Below, one piece after another: positions 1-11,740 of a stretch of 64,000 nucleotides of DNA. Made by a program: the position numbers and the translations under genes. The notes below the pieces were generated by a model. It did not search any database, was not told where the DNA came from, and saw only the letters and a program-made list of their open reading frames with translations. This stretch comes from Paracentrotus lividus (taxonomy: Eukaryota; Echinodermata; Echinoidea; Camarodonta; Echinidae), in the NCBI GenBank assembly GCA_940671915.1, contig CALNVZ010003426.1, positions 3,330,717 through 3,394,716 on the forward strand, in the 5' to 3' direction. Positions within the stretch are counted from its first letter, which is position 1. Each line of letters begins with the position of its first letter.

Positions 1-66
1 ACAATTGTGAAAAGGAAGTACAGCAGAAAAGCAGATATCACCGAAGATCTAAAAATAAAGGCTTAA
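1..66 (+). CDS. possible C-terminal tail of a gene running off the left edge
   Basis: Frame 1 is open from the first base for 21 codons and closes with TAA at 64-66; the residues are lysine- and arginine-rich and end in TEDLKIKA. The base composition here is less AT-rich than the stretch that follows, which is what a last coding exon followed by a 3-prime UTR would look like. No domain is visible and the length is too short to exclude chance. Only sequence to the left of the window could settle it. Confidence 0.2.
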   Translation, partial: TIVKRKYSRKADITEDLKIKA

Positions 67-1255
67 TTTTTAAGCATGAATGTATTGTACATGTAGAGCT
101 TAAAAATTCCATCATCTTGAAAAAGAAAGATGACATTTTCTTTGTAAGTTTTAAGTTTATTTTCCACAGTTCAAATTACCTATCTAGAATTTATTTCCAA
201 AAGTTGATGACTGTTTATCTTGCCAACGTTTTTTTAAATCACCTTTTTAAAGGTACTGTACATACATTTGTACATATTCACCGTCAAAGGACTGACAACC
301 TACCAACATGTAGCCTACACTTCATTTAACCAGAGCATTGCTCAGTCACGAGCAAAACAGAATATTTCAAGCTTCATAATATTAGCTTTTCCTCTCTTTA
401 ATACTTGCTGTCCTTTATTCTCTATATAAATTTATCAAATAGCTATGAATTATAAAGGGAAGAACACAAATATGCCATTTTCTGAGTGACCACGGCACTA
501 TAAAATAAGACTTCAAGTCTTATTTGGCTCTTTGTACAATGTACCTAAAGGCTCTCATAATGTAATTGTGCGACAAACATAAAAGAATTCTGGACATTGA
601 AGCCAGAAATATATGCAACCCAGTACTTCTCATGCACTGGTGCCCTACCAGTAATCAATTTAATCACTTAACCAGTGAACTGACTGTATGCCACAATTGT
701 ATTGAATACAAGATACATAACACAAGGGGAAAAGCGGGAATTTCCCTTTTGAAGTAACTTGCATTGGTTCCAAGAAAAGAGCGACTTTCAATTGACCATG
801 GAAAGTATTCTGAGAGTATGAATATATCTGTATCCATGGAAGGCATTCAAGCTCAAATGCTTCTGATGTACAGAGGGATTTTTCCTTATTATACACAAAT
901 ACTTCACCAATAATTTGAATAAAATTATATATAAAGGCATATTCACATTTTTCAAGAAATAGGTCAAGATCTAGGGGGAATTCAACCCAAATTCTTTGGT
1001 TATATTAAAAACAAGAGAGAAGTGTTAAATCTGTAAAAAGTTTGATAAAACAAATATGAAACTTCCATTTACTTTGAAACATTTACAGCCAAATAATCAG
1101 GTAGTAACGGCACTATTAAAAGTTTAAGACCACCTGAATTTTTTTTGTGTACATAACTTCATTTATTTGACATATCTTCATAGTTATTTTTTGTTTATTT
1201 GACTGTGAGTTATTTCATGAAACTTGGCTTACAGCTTCAGGAGGTCATACTACAA
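67..1255. other. AT-rich stretch with no gene seen
   Basis: No convincing coding region is present; the open frames here are short and of low complexity. It could be a 3-prime UTR of the fragment at the left edge; an AATAAA lies near 918. A perfect 11-bp inverted repeat with a single central base sits at 503-525. Confidence 0.4.
503..525. repeat. short perfect inverted repeat
   Basis: AAATAAGACTT, one base, then its exact reverse complement. Role unknown; recorded only as a hairpin-capable site. Confidence 0.5.
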
Positions 1256-1271
1256 CTAGTCGTTACCTTAC

Positions 1272-2035
1272 TACGACTAGCCCGCACACGAAGTGTGCGG
1301 GCTACGCTTTATTGACATTTAACGGCGATGTGAAGTCTGTTTTCCCCAGGTTTTCCGGGCAATAAAATCCTTGTCATTAAAATACCATATATATTATTTT
1401 AATATATACTTACAAATCAGCCCGGAACACTATCGTCTTTGTTGATTCTTTGTATCATATGATATTTGGGGGTCAAAATCTTCAGACTTCTTCAGTAAAA
1501 CAATACGCATGCGTCATGGATATTGCCATCGTTAGCCTTTAGACAAGTCATTACAAAAATAATTATGTTTTTATTCCGTTACGTGGTAATTAACCAAAAC
1601 AAATGAGATTACTTACATGATTAGTCATGAATTATTTGTTATTTTAGTTTTTGAGCACATTTTTCTTGCATCAGCCTCTTTTTCGAAATGGAACTTAAAA
1701 ACTATACAAAATGAACTTCTTGATCAAAGGCTACGCACGATACTAATAATACTACCAGCTTAATCAACATGGCGGATCGGACAAATTTCTGGGCATGACG
1801 GAAATCCAAAGGAAATCATCTTATTCTGGGTGCTAATGTGTGTTATTTTCTTCAAATTTTTCCGGGATGTATGCTTAGGTAAGTGTCGTTGTATTTATAT
1901 GTTTTATTTTTGATGAATTTGTGTGTAATTTTTTTTTTGTGTGTGAAAACGGTGCATCTGCAGTGGTCTGGATCATAATGTATATGTTTACTTCAGGACG
2001 CCGCCACTTCGTGGCGGCGTCCCGGGGCTAGTCGT
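1272..2035. mobile_element. hairpin-ended non-autonomous DNA transposon, hAT-like
   Basis: The ends carry an inverted repeat ACGACTAGCCC (1273-1283 and, inverted, 2025-2035). Just inside each end is a GC-rich perfect hairpin with a 3-base loop: a 10-bp stem at 1280-1302 and a 12-bp stem at 1996-2022. The flanks TACCTTAC (1264-1271) and TACCTAAC (2036-2043) match at 7 of 8 positions, which would fit an 8-bp target duplication of the hAT type. The interior is AT-rich and encodes nothing recognisable. The sequence left of the element (CTAGTCGTTACC, from about 1256) repeats the right terminus, as if a terminal remnant of another copy lay beside it. Confidence 0.45.
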
Positions 2036-2043
2036 TACCTAAC

Positions 2044-4658
2044 ATGAGCTTATTGCATAGCTCAAGCCATGGCCACACAGTATTGCGATTGAAGCCCTAA
2101 ACTTTCTTTTCACTTCCAAAATTTTCTTATTTTGTACTCACTAAAGGATAAGTCATCAAGATTTTTGTTAAAATAAAATCTTTAATGACATCCAAGAAGG
2201 ATTGTGATATTTGATATTGGCCAGTTGTTAATGGGACTACAAATAAATTTGTATGTGTTCCAGTATTTAAGATTGTACATGTAAGGTATTTTGATCATTA
2301 AAAGGCCTCAGGGGGCAGGGGCCTATGTTGCACCCCCCCCCCCAAGCAAAATATATCTATTATTTGACCAACCATTTTCATATTGGCATGGCAATAGAGC
2401 AAATCTACAATTTGGTACAAATAAAATTTCTCAACCTGGCCATCATATGGGGGCGCTATTTGCAGTTAAAAAGAGATACATAGAAAAATGCACAAAACTT
2501 GAATTAACAATTTTAACTCTCTAAAATCACAGTGTCTTGCTGTAGACTGTTAGAAATATGCTTTATGTTTCATTCATTGTTCATTCATATATCAAACATG
2601 TTTAAAGTTGCCAGATGGGGGCGTTTGTTGCACTCTTAGACAAGAATTTTATAACGCAATTTCCTATTAACAAGAGGGCATTTTGTGTAATTAATTAATA
2701 ATTTGATTTTCTTTAAAAAAACAAAAGAAAGAAAGAAAAAAATGAAAATGCAAGTGATATAAAGGCATAAATATTTCTAATGAATGAAAGCGCCATAAAT
2801 ATAAAATCATGAACTAAAATAATTAAAATTCAATTGCATTTGAGCTAATTTTCACAGTTTACATAAACTCATTTGAAAAGTTAGAAATTAAGTAAAAAAA
2901 ATTTGTATTTCAATAGTTTGCTATTACATGTAGGCCTACATGTACATTGTATATTGTTTTGGCACTTTTCTTATAAAATGCAAGGAAATCAAAAGAGTTG
3001 CATTTAGTTTGGAATATTATTTCATATTAAATTTCAAGAAAGAAAACCCCACTGATAATACAATGGATATATAAAATTACCCAAAATTGGAGTTATATGG
3101 TTGCCAACTTGTGGTTGCCATGGCAACATGGACAATCATACCCCAACAAATTATATACATGTAAGTATATTTGTGAATAAATTTTATGAAAATTCACCAG
3201 GTTAGGTGGAAAATGATCCCAAGCATAAATAAAAATGGCATACAAAACTTTGGTAGGGGGCAAATTGTCCCCCCCCCCTATTGATTAAAACTTGGTTAAA
3301 CTACTATACAATATACACACAAAGTTTTCAGGTCTTTCAATAATAATGGCACAATGTAGGGTTGACATACAAACTGCATTCTTTGGTGGTGCATTGTGAC
3401 TTTTAATCAGGAGCAAAGATTGATCATTAATGTGTACGCAGCATGAACTGCAAACAAAAAACAAAAACAAACAGAAAATTAAAGCACTGAATAATATAGA
3501 TCTACCTAATTTGCAATTTGGGACTCGGGGGGGGGGGGGGGGAGTGTGGGGGGGGAAGTGGTGAGGGCAAAATTGCGATTCTGGTACTAATTTGTGATGA
3601 TTTGGTATAATGTACTTATTACTTTGGTGAGTTATTTCATAATCCACGATGGAATCACAGTGACGATGAACAAAGACCATATTGTTGATTTACTCATTCA
3701 GTTTCTGCTTTCCATACGTACATCACGCCTATCAACTTGTAAAAGCTGCTTCGAAAAACATACACATGAGGGGAAAAATACAAGCTTAACAGATATTTGA
3801 TAGAACTTTTGGTGTTACAACTGTTATATTCTTAATTCTCCTCATTTTACTAGGGCCTATTTCAAGATTTTACATAAGCTGTCATACCAGGCTATTTTTT
3901 ACAACTGAGAGTCTACTTTATATCACTTACACTTATTGCATGGTAATATTATTTAGACCTTGCACCGCCAAGTAGCTATACACGGCGGACGCTCACCCCT
4001 CCCTGGAAAAAGCACGATTTTTCTGCCTTGTTTTAAAATCATCAGACGTTTGTACTACTCAAAAAGTGTCCTATATTAAAAGTTTAAGATCTAGTCTAAC
4101 TCTATAATATATAAGTCTACTTTTTTTGTTAAAAAAAATGTTAAAAAAAAACTGGAAAAGCTCACCGCTTTGCGTAGACGTGTTCTCCGTGTGGGATCTT
4201 GCAGGAAAGAGAATTATTTCTATAGAGAGCGTTAGTTCGGTATATAGGGCTTAATTTTATCACTCAAGCATGAGCTTGATCTTTACTAGCGTTGGTCAGG
4301 GAATTTATTTGTTTCAAACGAGATTTGTTGATATAAATTGGTCGCAAAATTATTTGCCCCCCCACGCCTGGGCAGTTTTCAACTTTTTTCTCCATCTCAA
4401 TCTAATAATCCTTTTTTCTGCTTTCTTCTCCGCCTCTCCTCTTTTCCCTTTCCTGTTACATTTTTTTCCCCCGCCACCAATGGGCCTTCCTACATGATTG
4501 GGTGAAAAAAAAACACTTTGCAGAACGTTAATGGATCTCAGGCACGTATCCAGGGTGGCAAGCTGGCACTACCCCCCCCCCCCCTTTAACAAAAAAAATA
4601 AATAAATAAAAAAATAAAAAAATAAAAAATTGATGACCTTTATGATGGGCAAAAAGCT

Positions 4659-4694
<36 letters not shown>

Positions 4695-5189
4695 CCATCA
4701 TAAATCCCCCGCCTCCCCCCCAAAAAATAAGAGAAAAAAAAAAGTTAAGTCAAAACGGACCAGCTCGATTTTTTTATTATGAATGGGCAAAAAAACATCT
4801 AACGTTACCCTCCCCCCTCCCAAAGAAAAAAAAAAAAGAAAAAAAGAAAACATGGAAAGAAAAAAAGGGGGGCAATATAGACAGGGTAAAAAAATGGGGT
4901 GTCCAGAAAGTGTAGAATTCAAATTTTTGCACGCCCCCCCCCCTCTCTTGTGAAATACTCGATCCGCCATTGTATCTTTTTGTAAAGATCAGTACGGGGT
5001 TGGGATGGTGGCTACCTAGCACTGAATAAATTCATTCGTAATAAAAATCTTCTTTGGGCTGGAAGAAATCTAGTCCCGTTTGAGGTCAATTGAGTTCCGC
5101 GGGTCAATCTTGTTTACAATTTGTAAACAACATCGTCAATTAACGATAGTCAATCACAAAATATTATCGTAGTATTCTAATGCTTTTAT
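2044..5189. other. non-coding AT-rich DNA with homopolymer C and G runs
   Basis: No gene is supported. The stretch contains C or G runs of nine or more near 2331, 3270, 3530, 3550, 4574 and 4935, a long T run at 4661-4692, and a segment (about 3350-3430) that recurs at 5765-5870. The open frames are translations of these simple-sequence tracts. Around 4545-4580 a phrase like CACGTATCCAGGGTGGC followed by poly-C resembles the ends of the poly-G/poly-C-tipped repeats found elsewhere in the window. Confidence 0.4.
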
Positions 5190-5401
5190 TGAATGAGTTC
5201 TGTCCTCTTATTATTCAATGTTCTTTAGGCTGCAAGCCCTCAACGTCGCCAAACGTATATTTACTGGTGCGTGCAATTCCGTGATCTCATTCACTGAAGT
5301 GGCTTGATAGGAAAGTACAGAAACGACTGAATGTAAGCACCTCAACAACTTTATATCATCCGTACTGCTGCCCAAGACAACAGAATTTTAGTGATAGATC
5401 A
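5190..5401 (+). other. candidate 5-prime exon ending in a splice donor
   Basis: This block is visibly richer in GC than its surroundings, is not repeated elsewhere in the window and ends at a strong donor (GATCAG then GTGAGTG, 5402 onward). It has no long open frame, so it would be untranslated leader. If real it could splice to the propeller ORF at 10865, for which acceptor-like sites exist at 10250-10251 (after a long pyrimidine tract) and 10803-10804. This is inference only; no transcript evidence is available. Confidence 0.2.
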
Positions 5402-5764
5402 GGTGAGTGTGAAATTTATTGTCAATTGTAACAATATTTTTGATAACAGGCCAAGAAAGGGAATGGGTGGCCGATGGGGAATGCGTCAAATGCCGTGAGT
5501 CCGTTTCACGGTATGTTTGCACGCATATGTGACTTTATATGCGCTTTTAAAACAGACTTTTCTACATGTACATGTAAGTCACTCACCACATAATGTGCTA
5601 CTCATGCGCATCCCCAAAAAGGGTTGAAAGGGATTTTTTTTTTCAGCCTTTCAACATTGTTGCTTTCGTTATTAAAGAGGAATGTCTTCTATTTCGATCG
5701 GTCATTTTCATCACAATAGGGGTGTTTTCAGCTGAAATTGCTGTTTTGAAGTCCAAATTTCTCC

Positions 5765-5870
5765 AAATGTAGGGTTGAGATACAAACTGTATTCTTTGGT
5801 GGTGCATTGTCCATTGTCATCGACATTGTGACTTTTAATCATAAATCAGGACGAGCAAAGATCTAACTTT
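5765..5870. repeat. dispersed repeat, second copy of the 3350-3430 segment
   Basis: GTAGGGTTGA, ACAAACTG and TTCTTTGGTGGTGCATTG are shared in order with the segment near 3350-3430. This copy has an extra tandemly echoed piece (ATTGTCATCGACATTG). Class unknown. Confidence 0.5.
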
Positions 5871-6374
5871 AGTTTCGTTTTGTTAACAGGCTCAGCATGC
5901 TCATCAGTCACGGCTTGTTTATGATTATCATGATTATTATTAATAAAGAGCATGAAGAGGGGGTCTAGATCTAATTGTAACAGGGTCAACTGAAATATTC
6001 CACACTCTCACTCGTTTAGCTAGACCACACACACATCTGATCATTCCCGGGCCAAGTCTCATTCACACAAAGCTGATGATTGCAAGCTGCGATGGCACGG
6101 GCAAAATGTATGGCTGCAAAACATCGAGTTCAGTCCCACACATGCAAAATCAAGTTACATCAATTCATACCTCTAAAAATTGGATTCCCCTTCGTCAAGC
6201 AGTCCCAAAATACCACTTTGAGCCGTACAGACAGATCAAGAACAATAAATATGAAACAGAGCTGTTGAGTCGGCCGTGCGAAATTATGCAGGTTGTATGC
6301 ATGGACATGGCAGCGGCTCGATTTTTCATACCGGAAATTCGATGAAAAAGTTTCCAGGAAATTCCAGGGAACTG

Positions 6375-6460
6375 AATAGCGACGTCATCACCGGAAGAAC
6401 GAGGATGATCTATTGAAGGATAAGACACTTCTTCGAGCACATGCATGACGTCATAATTGA
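6375..6460. promoter_or_regulatory. CRE-like sites in a GC-richer block
   Basis: A perfect palindromic CRE, TGACGTCA, lies at 6446-6453, and a half-related GACGTCATC near 6383-6391. They sit inside a non-repetitive block (about 6070-6530) of higher GC than the neighbourhood, which is what a promoter or enhancer might look like. bZIP factors of the CREB/ATF family bind this motif in animals; use here is inference. Confidence 0.25.
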
Positions 6461-6629
6461 TCGGCTCACAAATTTCTTTCTGCAAGAAAATCTTCACAAA
6501 GAGTATCCACGCCATCTGTAGTCCAAAACTTTAAAACCCTGTCAGTTATTAATAATTTTTTTTTTTCCTTTTCTTTTTGGCTTCTTCGTGCTCAGATGAC
6601 TAATGCCCATAGGCTCACCTAGTTTATAA

Positions 6630-6686
6630 CAGAGGCGGATCCAGTGGGGGCGCACGTCCCCTGCGCCCCACCTGGATCCGCCTCTG
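6630..6686. repeat. 57-bp hairpin made of two hAT-like termini
   Basis: CAGAGGCGGATCCA at 6630-6643 is exactly complementary to 6673-6686, with a G/C-rich loop. CAGAGGCGG is typical of hAT terminal repeats, so this could be a nearly empty internal-deletion product or one folded end of a larger element reaching the related AGGATACGCC at about 7670-7680. No matching target duplication was seen. Confidence 0.4.
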
Positions 6687-7199
6687 AAAATCAGTCAGAC
6701 AATACAGTATGTTGGCGGCGTCCCCCTATTGGACCTGACGCCTCCTCTTTTTAAAAAAAAATCCCCATGTGCCCTTCTTTTTCTAATCTCCTTTCTCTTT
6801 CTACAATTTTTCATTAGTCTATCCATTTATGCCTAAATTATGTAGATATTCATTTAGTTGTTTTATTTATGCAAGGTTTTTCTGTCGGTAATTAAGCATC
6901 AAAGGCTACGTTTTTTTTATTTTTCAGAAGCAAATTATTATAGTTAACCTAACTCATTTCAACTTAACAGACATTGAGATAATAACTCTCCTCATAATGT
7001 GAATAATGAGACAGGGTTATATTTCAATCTACAGTATTATAAGGAATGAACACATATAAACTTTATCAAAATATATGGATGAAAGTTGAATACCCTCGTA
7101 TCAGTTCACACTTTATTCTATTCAATTCCAACATTCGGTAATTTAAGTAATATCGCGATTGGAAGTATTTAACTTCACTTAAATAAAAACAATTCAGAA

Positions 7200-7510
7200 C
7201 TAAAGTTTATTTAGTTCACTAAGTTTAAGATCAATTTGGCCCCTAAGTTTAAGATTCATTTGACGCCTCTAATTTTTAGATTAATATGGTACCCCAAAGT
7301 TTAAAATCAATTTAGGATCCCTGAGTTTAAAATAAATTTGGTGCCCCTTAGTGATATAATTTTGGCGACCACTATGAGTTTAAGATCAGTTTTGTGCCCC
7401 CTGAATTTCAGGTCAGTTGGGCGCCCCTCACAATTGAGTCCCCTATCATCATTTTGACGCCCCAAACCTTAAAATCAATATGGTGCCCTTAAGATACAGG
7501 TCATTCTTTT
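7200..7510. repeat. diverged tandem array, about 27-bp unit
   Basis: The phrase GTTTAAGATCAATTTGGCGC followed by CCCT recurs about ten times with mutations. The array is followed by a pyrimidine-rich tract (7510-7640) and then GGGTGCCC-like sequence near 7650-7675. The same array-plus-pyrimidine organisation recurs at 19338-19930, so it is probably the inner part of a dispersed element family. Confidence 0.65.
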
Positions 7511-7849
7511 TTCTCTCTCCCTTTATTTTATCCTCAGTATCTTTCCTCATTTCCAATTTCTATTTTTTTCCTTACCCTTTTCCCCCTTTTTTTTTCCTTT
7601 CCCCTATCCCTTCTCATTTTCTCCTCCTTTGACGACACCTTCGCAACAGGGGGTGGCCCTATGGGCACCCAGGATACGCCTAATTTAATACGGCACATGG
7701 TCAGCATATGATTTCGATGCCGTGAGTAATACTGCAAGTTGCCAAAAATCAGGGAGGTTCATTAAAACATTTTTGTCAAATTGTATAACCAATGGGTAGG
7801 TATCGGTTACAAAGGCCACAGCAAATTAATAACATGTACGTTCAATCTG

Positions 7850-8100
7850 TAAAAAAAAAAAAAAAAAAAACTAACAAAACAAAAAGGTCTGAGGTCTAAC
7901 CGTCTCCCCCGGCCACTATCTCATTTCTTCTTCTCCCACTATTTCCCTCCCACTCTCTTTTCTTTCCCCCCCCCCCTTGCCCTCTTTTACCCCTTTCCTT
8001 CTTTTCCCCCTTCTTTCATTTTCTTTCCTTATCTTCACCCTTTCCATTTTACCTTTTTGCACCGCCTTCGCGCCTACTGGGGGGGGGGGGGGGGGCATGG
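7850..8100. repeat. low-complexity tract: poly-A, pyrimidine run, poly-G
   Basis: A 20-base A run, about 150 bases of C/T-only sequence and an 18-base G run at roughly 8079-8096. Open frames on the minus strand here are translations of this tract. Confidence 0.7.
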
Positions 8101-8202
8101 CCACATTGGCTCATGATAATGTGCATGCTGTTATAAATTAAGTTCGCAAGATATAGATCTACTACAATGCGTGCAATAATTTTTTTTCTAGAGATCACTA
8201 TA

Positions 8203-9957
8203 ACAGTGCGTATCAATAAAAACGGGACAGTTTTGAAAAAGTCTGTCAAAATTTTGTTTCAAATGATGATGTCTATATTTTTTATGTTAATAGATGCTCT
8301 GAAGTCTTATCTTTCAAATGTAATTTTAAAAAATAATTCCTTCAATGCTTGAGTACACACAGAACATTTTTATCGGGGGCTCAAAAAAAGGCTTGCGCAC
8401 AAAATGGAAAAACGAGAAAATATGATCATCAGACTTTTTGCTAATCAGCAGTCTTCTTCTAAACTTTTCTTTTTTCTTTCCCATATTTTCGAATTTTGAT
8501 TTGAAATTCATTTACAAAGCTTTTTATTGACTTTAATTTTTTTTCTTTGCCATTTTAATATGTAATCTTTTTGCAATAAATTTTCCTTCAAACTCAAATG
8601 CCTTTTTTTTGTCAACCCAAGAAAGGGGATTTCGATGCTTGTTTAATTGATTGATTGATTGTTTTGATTGATTAATTGCTTGATTGATTGATTGATTATT
8701 GCTTTGTTTGTTTTGTTCATGCTTGAACGAACACGGAAAGTTTTTGTCTAAGGTTAAAAAGGGGGTATTATTTATTTTAAATCGGGTACTAAATTCGGAT
8801 TGATTGTTACTTTACACTGATAAATGATTATGTTAGTCTAATGAGGTCATTTTTCTATGATTTTTCCAACGATTTAATCAATCATTTAAACAATCAACAC
8901 AAAATTAATCGATCAATCAATCAATTCATTAAAGAAACAATGAATTAATCAAACGATCAATCATTCAAAATGGTCAATCCATCAATCCTTCATTCAATCA
9001 ATCAATCAGTCGATCAATTGATAAATCAATCCATCAATCAAACAATCAATCAATCAAATAAACAAACAAACAAAGCATCAATCAATCAAATAATCTTCCA
9101 ACCAACCAAATCCCCTTTCTTGGTTGATAACATTTCTTATTTCTTTTTCTTAGTTTGAGGGAATATTCAGTGCTAAAAGATAACATGTTAACGTGGAAAA
9201 AAAAAAAGAAGCAATTCAAGTAAATAAATAGTTTGTAAATGTATTTTGAAAGCATATTTCGAAAATTAATGGCAAAGATAATGAAAAGGTTAAAAGTAAG
9301 TCTGCTGGTAAGCAAGAAGTCTGATGATCGTATTTCTCATTTTTTTATTTTGTGCGCAAGCTTTTTTGAGCCCCGACAAAACGTTCTGTGTGCGCTCAAG
9401 CTTGAACGAAACTTATTGTTTCAAATTGCATTTGAAAGATAAGACTTCAGAGACTCTATTAACATCAAACAGGCCCGTAACTAGGATTTTTACGGGAGGT
9501 TCGAAATCTGCAAAAGTGGACCAAAAGGTACATTAAAATTTTTTCACGTTACGCTGGGCGAGCAAAAAGGTACATCAAAATTTTTTGACGTCACGCTGCG
9601 CCGCGCGATAGCGGGGGGGGGGGTGGGGGGGGGTAGTAGTTTAAAATAAAAAAAATTCTGCCTTCGGCCTCAAGAAGAGTACATATATTAGCTATAGGGT
9701 TGGCTAAGGTCGTTCGATCGGCCTAAAAAAATTGATAAGCAAAGAAAAAAAAACATTTTATCCATTTCTTTTTTTCCTTTTTTTTTTTTTTTTTTGGTGA
9801 AGCGGACCTTTGGTCGCCAGCGGGGGGGGGGGGGGGGGTTCGTTCGAACCCCCCGAACCCCCCCTGGTTACGGGCCTGCAAAATATAGACATCATAATTT
9901 AAAATGAGATTTTGGCAGACTTTTCAAATCTGTCCCGTTTTTATTGATACACCCTGT
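8203..9957. mobile_element. long-inverted-repeat DNA transposon, Tc1/mariner-like end
   Basis: The left arm (8203 to about 8520) is repeated inverted at about 9225-9957. The outer end reads ACAGTGCGTATCAATAAAAA on the left and ACAGGGTGTATCAATAAAAA inverted on the right; TACAGGGTGT-type ends are common in Tc1/mariner relatives. The inner parts of the arms end in (TTGATTGA)n on one side and (CAATCAAT)n on the other, so the palindrome extends to the loop. No transposase frame is present, hence non-autonomous. The right arm is interrupted by the 409-bp element at 9470-9878, while the left arm is uninterrupted at the matching site. Confidence 0.55.
9470..9878. mobile_element. 409-bp element with CAGGCCCGTAACTAGG ends, nested in 8203-9957
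   Basis: The termini are CAGGCCCGTAACTAGG and its inverted counterpart, flanked by CAAA on both sides (9466-9469, 9879-9882). The intact left arm of the host element shows the unoccupied sequence near 8276-8292, consistent with a 4-bp duplication. It carries poly-G runs near 9609-9630 and 9822-9838 and a T run, and no coding sequence. It is related by its ends to the 1.5-kb element at 31778-33290. Confidence 0.6.
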
Positions 9958-10804
9958 ATTGTTGTTAACCATTCTCGTATCTTCTTATCCCTTTTCATTG
10001 GTTTGAGAGGTATAGATGACCAGACTCAGACAAAAGATCAGCCACAATCAAATATTTTGTAAAGTTGTTTAGCACTTAACCCAAATAATAATTGTTACAG
10101 ATTTCGTTCATATTCGTCGCAAAAACATAAAGGCCATGTGGTGCCAAGACAAGAGCAGATCAAGCTAAGACGCCTACCGCCCCAAAAAGTCACATTTTAT
10201 TCCAGCAGCAGGTACACCATACTAAATTTTGTTTTTGTTTTTATTCTACAGAGGATTTTTTGTGGACTTTCCATTACTGCATTAACAAACTGAATGTTTT
10301 ATAATCTAACCCATCTCTTTCTACCATGACTGGCAAATTCAGATAATATTGAAAATTTATATTTATTTGTCTAGTTGGTCCGACCCCCAACCCCCCAACC
10401 CCGCGTCACAGGACGACCTACCCTTGCCTCCCAACCCAAATAAAGTATGTTTTTGATATCAATTTCTTTGGTCATCATAATTGGGCGTGTGTGTGATAGT
10501 CCACCTCATAAAGGTTTTCCGAAGAGCCCTAATTGAACTTTGTCTTTTCCCCATAAAAGAAGATTAATAATACAATTATGTTTGCTTTGTATACAATAGG
10601 CAAACAAAATGTTGTATTCACGGACAAATGGATTGGATTATGGTTATTTGCATAGATATTCTCAACAATTACCAGTTATGCCGTCTGCAGAGAATCGCAT
10701 GTAAAACGATGTGCCATAATTTCAAAATTGTCACTGTGGACCAGATTTTGGTGAACACCTATGTATAACAGGGACATTATAGTTGTTACTTGATACTATC
10801 CCAG
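9958..10804. other. upstream region of the propeller ORF
   Basis: No repeat was recognised. Two acceptor-like sites are visible: a long pyrimidine tract ending in CTACAG at 10251, and CCCAG at 10804. A promoter could not be identified. Confidence 0.3.
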
Positions 10805-10864
10805 TTTAATTGAACTTAAGAAATACTAAGAAAGCGCTTAAGTGGAAAAGAAAGACACGATATC

Positions 10865-11740
10865 ATGGGTGACAAGAGAGAGCACAGTTCTTGGGACTTT
10901 GTCAAAATGATCCCATTACCAGCTGACATAAAAGCACCTCGTCTCTACTGCGTAACGAACGATAACTCTGTCCTGGTCGGAGATACGCTTCGAGGACTCG
11001 TCTATGACGTCAATCTCCATACCGAAGAGACTAGAAAGAAACATCTTCAGGGAGATGTTATGGATTGTGCTATGACCCCGGATGGGACACTCTACGCAAG
11101 CGAGTCTCCATCAGGTTGTATTGGCGTCTACGCTGGGAACGGTAAACGAGTCAGGGAAATCCGAGTGAATGGCGTCGCTTCCCCATGCAGTCTCCTCATC
11201 GACGTCGACAATGAAGGCGTGGTCGTCGCTGGCAATCAATGCGGGGGCAGCAACGACGTCCACTTTATCCATCCATCAACCGGGGACATCCTGCGAACCG
11301 GGGAGCTGACCAATGGGGAAGAAATCAAAGGCGAGATTCGGGTGACGACATCGGGTCTCGTGGTCATCAAGGCCTACGATGAGGGCTTCGTCATCCTGGA
11401 TGGCGACACTGCAAAGGTCAGGAATCGACTGAAACGTGCAGAATGGATCGAAGCACGTTGCGCAGTCGATCCCAGCAGTGAAAGTCTCTATATCTGTTAC
11501 ATACAGGACAGCAAGGAAACACCGGCCATCGCCGTCGTAGACGAAGTCGCCGTTGATGGTCGATTAAAGAGCAAAGAACCTATCGCATTCAAGCAGTTGA
11601 CGAGGCCTGTGATTGCGCCATTGATCACGGCTGGAGGCAAGATGATATTATGTAACGGGAAAGATCTTTTGATCTATACGAAGGCATTCATGTACGAGAA
11701 CGTTACCGCCAAACCTGAGAGAAAGTGGGTCAAAGTTTGA
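10865..11740 (+). CDS. NHL/TRIM-type beta-propeller protein or last exon of one
   Basis: An open frame of 291 codons, visibly richer in GC than all flanking DNA and the strongest intronless coding signal in the window. Successive blades of about 40 residues are recognisable by patterns such as MTPDGTLYASES, IGVYAGNGKRVREI, FVILDGDTAKVRN and SLYICYIQD, typical of the C-terminal propeller of TRIM-like proteins. No RING, B-box or coiled coil is encoded here, so it is either a stand-alone propeller or the last exon of a longer protein. The ATG (GATATCATGG context) is preceded in frame by TAA near 10808, which favours this start unless an exon joins at 10805. TRIM propellers usually bind proteins or RNA; the partner cannot be read from sequence. 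No neighbouring gene suggests a pathway. Confidence 0.75.
   Translation: MGDKREHSSWDFVKMIPLPADIKAPRLYCVTNDNSVLVGDTLRGLVYDVNLHTEETRKKHLQGDVMDCAMTPDGTLYASESPSGCIGVYAGNGKRVREIRVNGVASPCSLLIDVDNEGVVVAGNQCGGSNDVHFIHPSTGDILRTGELTNGEEIKGEIRVTTSGLVVIKAYDEGFVILDGDTAKVRNRLKRAEWIEARCAVDPSSESLYICYIQDSKETPAIAVVDEVAVDGRLKSKEPIAFKQLTRPVIAPLITAGGKMILCNGKDLLIYTKAFMYENVTAKPERKWVKV

Noticed and set aside
1272-2035. Helitron, because a hairpin precedes CTAG then T at the right end
   Set aside because: The left end has the inverted version of the same terminus and near-matching 8-bp flanks, which Helitrons lack.
3285-3680. 131-codon minus-strand frame
   Set aside because: Runs through poly-G/poly-C sequence and shows no family resemblance.
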